40,520 nt of DNA, from the NCBI GenBank assembly GCA_938041325.1, contig CALIAG010000019.1, positions 1-40,520 on the forward strand, written 5' to 3'. The translations under genes and the position numbers were made by a program. Origin of the DNA: an uncultured Saprospiraceae bacterium (GTDB lineage Bacteria; Bacteroidota; Bacteroidia; Chitinophagales; Saprospiraceae). Shown piece after piece: positions 34,901 through 40,520 of the stretch (the stretch's first letter is position 1; the number at the start of each line of letters is the position of its first letter). The notes under the pieces are model-generated. The model did no database searches. It had not been told where the DNA came from and saw nothing but the letters and a program-made list of their open reading frames with translations.

Positions 34901-37520
34901 GAATACAGATACTTCTTTTTCTGAAAATCCAATTTATATTTATGAAGAACCAGGCTTGTTTTCCGTTAGTCTCGTAGCAGCATCTACAGATTTCTGCAGA
35001 GATACATTGACGATTGACAATTACATTGATATTGATGGGCCTAAAGGAGATTTTTCTTTTGAAATAGATACTTCTTGTACTCCCGTTAAGGTTACTTTTA
35101 AAGCAAGTTCTGCAGAGCCCTATGAATACATTTGGCATTTTGGCAATGGTGAAACTTTGGCTAGAGGAGCGGGCTTATCTTCCGATTCCCTAATTTATTT
35201 TTATGAAACTCCGGGAACGTTTTTAAGTTCTTTGCAATTGATTGATCCATTTGGCTGTAGTCGAATTATAGAAGCGGAACAAACAATTTATATTTCTCAA
35301 TTGATTGCTCAATTCGTGGCTTCGGATACGCTGCTATGCGATGAAAATAATCCAATAATTTTTTCTAACCTCAGCAACTCTACAGACCCAATTTTGTTTT
35401 CAGAATGGCTTTTTGAAGGAGGAGATATTCCGCAAACAAATGATTTGGAACCTTCTATTATTTATAACCTTCCTGGAGAATTCGATGTTCAATTGATTGT
35501 TGCCAACGAATTTTGTATAGACACTTTGAGTAGAAACGATTTTATTAAAGTCGGGTCATTGCCGAATGCAAATTTCCTTAAGTCTGCAGAAGAAGGATGT
35601 GCCCCATTGCAAGTTGATTTTACGGACCTATCAAGTGTACCTAATTCAACAATAGTTTCCTGGGAATGGGATTTCGGGAATGGGCTTTTTTCAAATCTGC
35701 AGAATCCATCTAATACTTATACCTCAGGAGGTGTTTTTCCTATTTCCTTAAAAGTTACTTCAGACATAGGTTGTCAATCTGTTTTTTCTCAAACAATAAC
35801 CGTTAGTGAAATTGCGGAATTGAATTTATCGGATGATCAAACAATCTGTATCGGAGGTGTTGCTAGTCTAAGCGCCGAAATAGTTGGTGATACAAGCGGT
35901 CTGTTTTATAGTTGGTCTCCTGCTACGGATTTGTCTTGCACCCAATGCTTAAATCCAAATGCAAGTCCTTTGGACACAACAACGTATCTATTTACTGTTA
36001 CGAACGCAGATGGGTGTATAACGACCAGTGCTACAAAAGTGAATGTACTGCCTTTTTCAGCACCTGTGATTGAGATATCAAAGGATACATCTATTTGTTA
36101 TGGAAACTTTGCACAATTGAATGTAGTAGGCGGCGCCAATGTTTATGAATATCAATGGGATGAATTAAACTCTGGTTTATCTTGCTATCAGAATTGCAAT
36201 AATCCTTTGGCCAATCCGCTTGAAAATACAACATACCATGTTACCGTTACAAATGAGTATGGTTGTTCATCAAGGGATTCAGTGACCATTGAAGTAATTG
36301 ATGATCGACAAAGTTTTGCAACAGAAGATCAAATTATCTGTGAGGGAAATGAAATACAGTTGAATATTGATTATGGAGAAGATCCGACTTGGTCCAATAC
36401 CACAGGTTTGAGTTGTATCTATTGTCCCAATCCAATAGCAAACCCAACGACTTCGATTCATTATGTAGTGGAAGTAAGAAGTCAAAATAATTGCCTCATT
36501 TCCGATTCAGTATTTATTGAAGTAATAGATGAAAACTCCATTGATGCAGGAGAAGATGTAAAAATATGTGAAGGAGAAACCATTCAATTGGCCGGAAAGG
36601 GGAGTGGGAATGTATCTTGGTTTCCAAGAGAATATTTGGACAACACTATGATACTTACACCCAATGCCAATCCACTCACCACTACACAATATTTCCTTGA
36701 AACAACCTTAGGGCAGTGCGTTTTAAGAGATTCTGTTTGGATAGAGGTAAATACTAAAACAATGGTAGAGGCAGAAGATTTGGAAATTTGTAAAGGAGAC
36801 AGCATAAACTTGTTTTTGGAAGGAGAGTTTGATGTTGTCAATTGGTATGTAAACTCAATTTTTTTAACAGATAATGAAAGCCCTTTTTTAGTCCCGGAAG
36901 AAGATCTTGCGATTTCTGCCATTGCAAAATGGAGGACTTGCATTCCAGATACCGTTTCTTTTTTAATAACAAGTAATGAATTACCACAAGTGGAATTACC
37001 CACTGTTCATGAATTTTTACCTGAACAAGGCATACAAATCGAATTAGATTACGACGAAAGTGAATCCTATGATTTTACTTGGTTTCCAAATGCTGATTTA
37101 GATTGTAATAAATGCCCTCGACCGATTGTTCAAACTGATTCTTCTTTTTTATTGACTTTGATTGTAGAAGATTTACAAACTAAATGTGAAAATGAATTCA
37201 GTAGCTTCATTCAACCGGCTAATCGCTGTCCCGAAAACTTGATTGCCGTCCCAAATGCTTTTAGCCCGAATGAAGATGGTCAGAATGATGAACTAGAGAT
37301 TTTTCCTTCCCCCGCTATCAAAGAATATGTTAGTGATTTCCGTGTTGTTGATAGATGGGGGAATGTGGTTTTTCAAACCAATAATCCTGATCAAAATTGG
37401 TCAGGAAATTATAAATCTAAACCAGCACCTATTGGAATCTATTTATGCGAAGTTCGCTATCTGTGTCCCATTACTGGAAGGTTGGAAAGTGTATTTAGTG
37501 ATGTGCTATTGATTAAATAA
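31932..37520 (+). CDS. Giant PKD-repeat surface protein with T9SS type B (gliding-associated) sorting domain
   Basis: This 1862-residue protein is a probable surface adhesin. A signal peptide covers about residues 1-24 (SCCLSSVFLAAQ). About fifteen PKD-like domains of about 85 residues follow (roughly 27-1295), each with a WxWDFGDG-type core (for example WSWDFGDGS, WDWDFGDGT, YYWDFGDGN, WEWDFGNGL) and conserved GC spacing. Five to six repeats of about 80 residues then follow, opened by SDDQTICIGG, SKDTSICYGN, TEDQIICEGN, GEDVKICEGE and EDLEICKGD. The last 95 residues (AVPNAFSPNEDGQNDELEIFPSP to DVLLIK, with RWGNVVFQT and YLCEVRY) form the type B domain. The ATG at 31932 is preferred, though the one at codon 11 is possible. 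Being next to a PorP/SprF gene, it is the likely partner cargo. Confidence 0.93.
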   Translation: MTGTLLLRFSMTISCCLSSVFLAAQLNADFNFSATEGCGSVQVSFCDESTSSNNIVAWSWDLGGVASSQECPGRIFGSSGTHTVCLTVTDAQGNTDTECKVDLITVFEEPTADFNSDFTQGCAPLAVDFLDMSTAPQGSLVEWEWILEGPCGTVVLNDMTNSNTNCIFTDPGSYDVSLRIIDENGCSDYISKPDYITIHPDPIISFTTLDTFSCTAPLSAQFLNENIELGVLYTWDFGNGDTYEGPIPPIVSYNSIGNYDVELKAENTSTTCEVSEIKEDLIQIAYPVTFTADAQTVCVGETLRVEDTSVDAADSIRWTFSDGSFFTSNSVDKTFDFPGCYTFTLNRYIDGCVFTEVGANCILVNPAPSVSYSNDNNIGCTLPHVVNFVGMSSTAQTWSWDFGDGSSPENTQYPVHQFNQYGDFEVELTVTNAQGCSNSEIINTIEVKEVEAQIDEIQIAGCLPLDANFTENSYSVTPINTWNWEVVTDQGAYQSNTDTGMFSIPDTGVWDLILTVSNTLGCVDVDTLQRAIVVGTLPEIAFEADPREECIETDINFTDLSSNYAESWVWEFGDGDIATTQNATHQYQDTGYYDIILTASHNGCENDTVYQDYIHIKEPLSKFNISLDCEQPYLRFFNDQSIGAQTVLWDFGVTESTVDTSTAWNPTFVYPNTGTYIVTQTVFNSSTSCDHSTTKTVVITEPNANFDLNVFSGCVPLEIQTVDLSDFAVEWDWTSPGGSLSNNQFPEPNITFNSAGAYTDIELIIKDFNNCRDTFLLVDTIFVNGITVDFSFDPASGCNPLPVNFIDSSSNLFANNIQWDWDFGDGTASESGLFLDHAFNEQGLFDITLTVRDDWGCSETLSIPDAIDVAQPVADFSTLDTLSCTSHCVQFQNSSIGNDLNYYWDFGDGNISIDENPEHCYQTEGLYDVCLTIEDNYGCDSTLCKLNYIEIADPVANFTGSPLSASCPPLESTFVNLSQNATSFFWTFESNTDTSFSENPIYIYEEPGLFSVSLVAASTDFCRDTLTIDNYIDIDGPKGDFSFEIDTSCTPVKVTFKASSAEPYEYIWHFGNGETLARGAGLSSDSLIYFYETPGTFLSSLQLIDPFGCSRIIEAEQTIYISQLIAQFVASDTLLCDENNPIIFSNLSNSTDPILFSEWLFEGGDIPQTNDLEPSIIYNLPGEFDVQLIVANEFCIDTLSRNDFIKVGSLPNANFLKSAEEGCAPLQVDFTDLSSVPNSTIVSWEWDFGNGLFSNLQNPSNTYTSGGVFPISLKVTSDIGCQSVFSQTITVSEIAELNLSDDQTICIGGVASLSAEIVGDTSGLFYSWSPATDLSCTQCLNPNASPLDTTTYLFTVTNADGCITTSATKVNVLPFSAPVIEISKDTSICYGNFAQLNVVGGANVYEYQWDELNSGLSCYQNCNNPLANPLENTTYHVTVTNEYGCSSRDSVTIEVIDDRQSFATEDQIICEGNEIQLNIDYGEDPTWSNTTGLSCIYCPNPIANPTTSIHYVVEVRSQNNCLISDSVFIEVIDENSIDAGEDVKICEGETIQLAGKGSGNVSWFPREYLDNTMILTPNANPLTTTQYFLETTLGQCVLRDSVWIEVNTKTMVEAEDLEICKGDSINLFLEGEFDVVNWYVNSIFLTDNESPFLVPEEDLAISAIAKWRTCIPDTVSFLITSNELPQVELPTVHEFLPEQGIQIELDYDESESYDFTWFPNADLDCNKCPRPIVQTDSSFLLTLIVEDLQTKCENEFSSFIQPANRCPENLIAVPNAFSPNEDGQNDELEIFPSPAIKEYVSDFRVVDRWGNVVFQTNNPDQNWSGNYKSKPAPIGIYLCEVRYLCPITGRLESVFSDVLLIK

Positions 37521-37532
37521 TTTCGAATAAGG

Positions 37533-37555
37533 AATTCTTATAATGAGAATTTTTA
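37533..37555 (+). terminator. Weak hairpin terminator after the first giant PKD gene
   Basis: AATTCT (37533-37538) pairs with AGAATT (37546-37551) around a 7-base loop, followed by TTTT. It is 12 bases past the stop codon. The stem is only six pairs, so the call is tentative; read-through into the next PKD gene is possible. Confidence 0.4.
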
Positions 37556-37805
37556 ATGTTAATATGAGAATTTTAAGTTTATTACAGATCAAGTAATAGC
37601 GATTCTGTGACATTAGAAAAATGTAACATTACAATTTTCACTAAATTCTTATCACTTGTTTTACACATGATTACTTCTAGAAATAAGAAACAAAAAAAAA
37701 CGGACCATTTTGCGACATACATAAGTAGCTGAAAATGAATTTACTGCGGCATGCTCTTTGACTTTATATAAGCATTAAGAAAAAGAGAAAAAACCCGTAG
37801 TTAAT

Positions 37806-40520
37806 ATGCTTAATAAATGCCTATTAGCCATTTTGACGTTATCGCTATTTTCAATCTTGGAAATAAATGCGCAAGTAACCGTTGATTTTGATGCTGATGT
37901 TAGAGAAGGTTGTGGATCACTTCAAGTATCCTTTTCTGATCAATCCAGTTCGACTGCAGGAAGTATTACATCCTGGGAGTGGAATCTTGGAGGAGTAAGT
38001 TCAAACCTTGCAGACCCCGGACGAATTTTTGGTTCCGTTGGTTCTTATCAAATCTGTTTGACTGTTACCGATAATCAAGGTAACACGGATACTAAATGTG
38101 AAGAAGATTACATTGTCATTCACGATTTACCAACTCCTGATTTTATCGCAACTGTTAATACTGGCTGTATCCCACACGAAGTAACATTCGAAGATCGATC
38201 GACAAGCACTTCGGATATCGTTGAATGGATATGGGATGTTGGTGGTTCTGCAGGTGTTGTAACCCAAACTGGATCCGCTGAACCAGTTACTTCACTATAT
38301 ACAATTGCAGATGACTATTCTGTGAATCTAATTATAAGAGATGAAAATGGTTGTGAATCCATTCTTTTTGAACCTTCTTATGTTATCGTAAATGGTGAGC
38401 CTATTATTGATGTAGAAGCTACCGAAACCTTCACTTGTAGTTTTCCATTCTCAGCTAATTTTGTAAATAATAATATAGAACCGAATACCGAGTATACTTG
38501 GAATTTTGGTAACGGCAGTATCTTTACTGGTAACACACCTCCTGGAGTTGTCTATGGACAACAAGGAACATATACAGTGACCGTTGTTGGTGCTAATACA
38601 ATCACAGGATGTGCAGATACTTTGGTTTTACCCGATTATATTCATGTCGGCCACCCAATAGATTTTGAAATTGAAGCGAATACAGGTTGTGTAAATACGC
38701 CCCTATCATTTACAAATACATCCGGGGCCACGGCAGATGCCGTAACTTGGGATTTTGGGGATGGAAATACATCCAATGCTGCTAACCCAAATCATTCTTA
38801 TGCTACAGCAGGATGTTACACTGTAAGTCTAGCTATTGAGATCGATGGTTGTACTACTACAAAATATACTAGTAATTGTATTAATGTTTTCGAAAAACCA
38901 ACAGTATCCTATTTATTTGATGAGCCAGCTGGATGTACAATCCCACATGATGTACAGTTTACCGGAACAGGTAATTCAATAGGTGTCATTACAGATTGGG
39001 CATGGAATTTTGGAGATGGAAATACAAGCTCTCTTCAAAACCCTTCGCACACTTATGATAGCTATGGTGATTTTCCAGTGAGACTCACAATTACTGATAG
39101 TAATGGTTGTAGAAAAAAGATTGATGATCAGGAAATTCAGATTCAAGAATTAAGTGCTAGTATTCCTTTTGATTTATTAAACGGGTGTAAACCCTTGGGA
39201 GTGAATCTCCTTGACAATTCAAATTCAGTTTTTCCTTTAACAAGCTGGAATTGGGCTGTTGTTGAAAGTGGAACATCTCCAGCAAATGTTATCCACAGTT
39301 CAACTCAAGAGAATCCTGTTTTCGCAATTCAGGATACGGGGGTTTATGATGTCATTTTAGAAGTCGCAAATGCTGGAGGCTGTGTTGATAAAGACACTTT
39401 TGAGCAAAGAATAGAAGTTGGTATGCCACCTGTTATTTCTTTTGATGCAAACCCAAGAATAAACTGTGTCAATAGTAATACCGACTTCGAAAACAATACT
39501 AGTGATTGGGCGGATGTTTTTATTTGGAGTTTTGGTGATGGGGAAGTAGTAGAAGAATTTGAGCCTATATATGAATATGCAGATACAGGAAAATTCGATG
39601 TAACTTTAATTGCATTGCATAATGGTTGTCCAAATGAATTAATTCAGACTGATTTTATTGAAATTTTGCCACCAATTGCGAAAGGAAGAGTAACCGTTGA
39701 TTGTGAAAATCCTTTTGATCGTGTTTTTGACAATAATTCAATTGGTGCGGATTCTATCTATTGGGATTTCGGAGACAATTCGACCTCTTTAGATTCTACC
39801 ACTTTTAAAGGAGAAACCACATATACATTTCCGGGGACAGGTTCTTACGGAGCCATTTTGATTGCCTACAATGCCGTAACAGGTTGTACGGATACGATTG
39901 AACATGCAATAGAAATTACGGATCCTGAAGCAGCATTTACCATTAATGAAACATTAGGTTGTAATCCATTGACCTTAACGGTAAATAACAATTCTCAGTT
40001 TGGAGATACTTATTTATGGACTGGTACAGGCGCAGAATTTTCAAATAGCGGTGCCGTAGAGCCAGAAATTGTATTTAATGATTCAGGAACTTTTTCTGAT
40101 CTTGTTTTAGAAATTGAAGATGTAAATGGTTGTAGAGATACTTTTTTGTTTGCCGATGATATCTTGGTTAATGGTGTAGACGTAGATGCTACATTCAATG
40201 CGGCTGGAGGGTGCGAACCGTTTAGTGCGCAGTTTAATGATAATTCAACTGATTTATTTGGAAATATAATTTCTTGGGAATGGAATGTTGCTGATGGTTT
40301 ATATACCTCTACAGATCAAAATCCATCTTTTGTTATGGATTCTGTAGGTGCCTTTGATGTCGTTTTAACAGTAACCGACGATATAGGATGTACAGGAACA
40401 ACTACATTTAGTGAAGCAGTATTGGTAACCAAACCAGTTGCTAATTTTGAAGGTGATAGCTTGACCTGTACAGCCGGTCCAGTTCAATTTTTTAATACTT
40501 CAGAAGGAGTAGATTTAGTT
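37806..40520 (+). CDS. Second giant PKD-repeat surface protein, colinear paralogue (3' end outside window)
   Basis: This open frame runs 905 codons to the window edge without a stop and is not otherwise terminated. It starts MLNKCLLAILTLSLFSILEINAQ, a signal peptide ending INAQ, and continues VTVDFDADVREGCGSLQVSFSDQSSS. Ten complete PKD-like domains and the start of an eleventh are visible, in the same order as in the protein at 31932: WEWNLGG, WIWDVGG, YTWNFGNGS, VTWDFGDGN, WAWNFGDGN, the deviant WNWAVV, FIWSFGDGE, IYWDFGDNS, YLWTGTG and WEWNVADG. Shared phrases such as PGRIFGS, NGCRDTFL and GCPNE-type loops support a duplication. The C-terminus is not visible, but a type B sorting domain is expected by analogy. 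It follows the first PKD gene by 285 bases. Confidence 0.93.
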   Translation, partial: MLNKCLLAILTLSLFSILEINAQVTVDFDADVREGCGSLQVSFSDQSSSTAGSITSWEWNLGGVSSNLADPGRIFGSVGSYQICLTVTDNQGNTDTKCEEDYIVIHDLPTPDFIATVNTGCIPHEVTFEDRSTSTSDIVEWIWDVGGSAGVVTQTGSAEPVTSLYTIADDYSVNLIIRDENGCESILFEPSYVIVNGEPIIDVEATETFTCSFPFSANFVNNNIEPNTEYTWNFGNGSIFTGNTPPGVVYGQQGTYTVTVVGANTITGCADTLVLPDYIHVGHPIDFEIEANTGCVNTPLSFTNTSGATADAVTWDFGDGNTSNAANPNHSYATAGCYTVSLAIEIDGCTTTKYTSNCINVFEKPTVSYLFDEPAGCTIPHDVQFTGTGNSIGVITDWAWNFGDGNTSSLQNPSHTYDSYGDFPVRLTITDSNGCRKKIDDQEIQIQELSASIPFDLLNGCKPLGVNLLDNSNSVFPLTSWNWAVVESGTSPANVIHSSTQENPVFAIQDTGVYDVILEVANAGGCVDKDTFEQRIEVGMPPVISFDANPRINCVNSNTDFENNTSDWADVFIWSFGDGEVVEEFEPIYEYADTGKFDVTLIALHNGCPNELIQTDFIEILPPIAKGRVTVDCENPFDRVFDNNSIGADSIYWDFGDNSTSLDSTTFKGETTYTFPGTGSYGAILIAYNAVTGCTDTIEHAIEITDPEAAFTINETLGCNPLTLTVNNNSQFGDTYLWTGTGAEFSNSGAVEPEIVFNDSGTFSDLVLEIEDVNGCRDTFLFADDILVNGVDVDATFNAAGGCEPFSAQFNDNSTDLFGNIISWEWNVADGLYTSTDQNPSFVMDSVGAFDVVLTVTDDIGCTGTTTFSEAVLVTKPVANFEGDSLTCTAGPVQFFNTSEGVDLV

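Noticed and set aside
1-40520. tRNA, rRNA or mobile-element genes
   Set aside because: No cloverleaf, rRNA-like block, transposase or integrase could be recognised by eye; a dedicated scan was not possible.

Overview
The window is AT-rich bacterial DNA from a member of the Bacteroidota, most likely a Saprospiria-type marine or environmental lineage (inference). The evidence is type IX secretion (T9SS) cargo with type A and type B C-terminal sorting domains, a PorP/SprF family protein, giant PKD and SprB-like surface proteins, many small lipoproteins, almost no Shine-Dalgarno sequences, and a few promoter-like TAnnTTTG boxes. I found no rRNA, tRNA, CRISPR array, insertion sequence or phage gene.

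Layout. 1-6.2 kb: an AGCS sodium/amino-acid symporter, an exported metal-dependent amidohydrolase, a HAD hydrolase, a TM2/DUF2752 membrane pair, a DUF4190 protein and small secreted or lipoprotein genes. 6.2-7.1 kb: a cytosolic trypsin-fold protease-like protein. 7.13-7.56 kb: an array of spaced intergenic repeats carrying a hairpin. 7.6-11.2 kb: a large secreted Asp-box (BNR) beta-propeller protein and a lipoprotein. 11.4-13.6 kb: a membrane protein and an exported M20 amidohydrolase. 13.8-14.93 kb: a padR regulator overlapping an M23 peptidase gene, with two matching palindromic operators in front. 14.9-18.3 kb: a polytopic membrane protein, then a three-gene cluster of TPR lipoprotein, substrate-binding-like protein and alpha/beta hydrolase. 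18.5-21.9 kb: a metzincin lipoprotein, a class I photolyase and a small secreted protein with a very basic tail. 22.7-27.4 kb: a 1569-residue T9SS type A surface protein with four 111-residue repeats. 27.8-28.4 kb: coaE.

The most notable region is 28.6-40.5 kb. A PorP/SprF-like outer-membrane protein, an overlapping TPR/PD40/OmpA-like envelope protein and two successive giant PKD proteins lie in one direction. The first giant (1862 residues) ends in a gliding-motility-type (type B) sorting domain. The second starts at 37806, runs off the window edge, and matches the first domain for domain. In other Bacteroidota, PorP/SprF-type proteins are encoded beside type B cargo and help it reach or attach to the surface, so this reads as a dedicated secretion/attachment module with duplicated adhesin cargo.

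Regulation visible in the sequence: strong intrinsic terminators separate convergent genes (5202-5250, 12112-12148, 21266-21299), others end minus-strand units (3671-3719, 7561-7600, 13765-13793, 22611-22646), and the padR promoter region carries two copies of ACCTAA-N5-TTAGGT.
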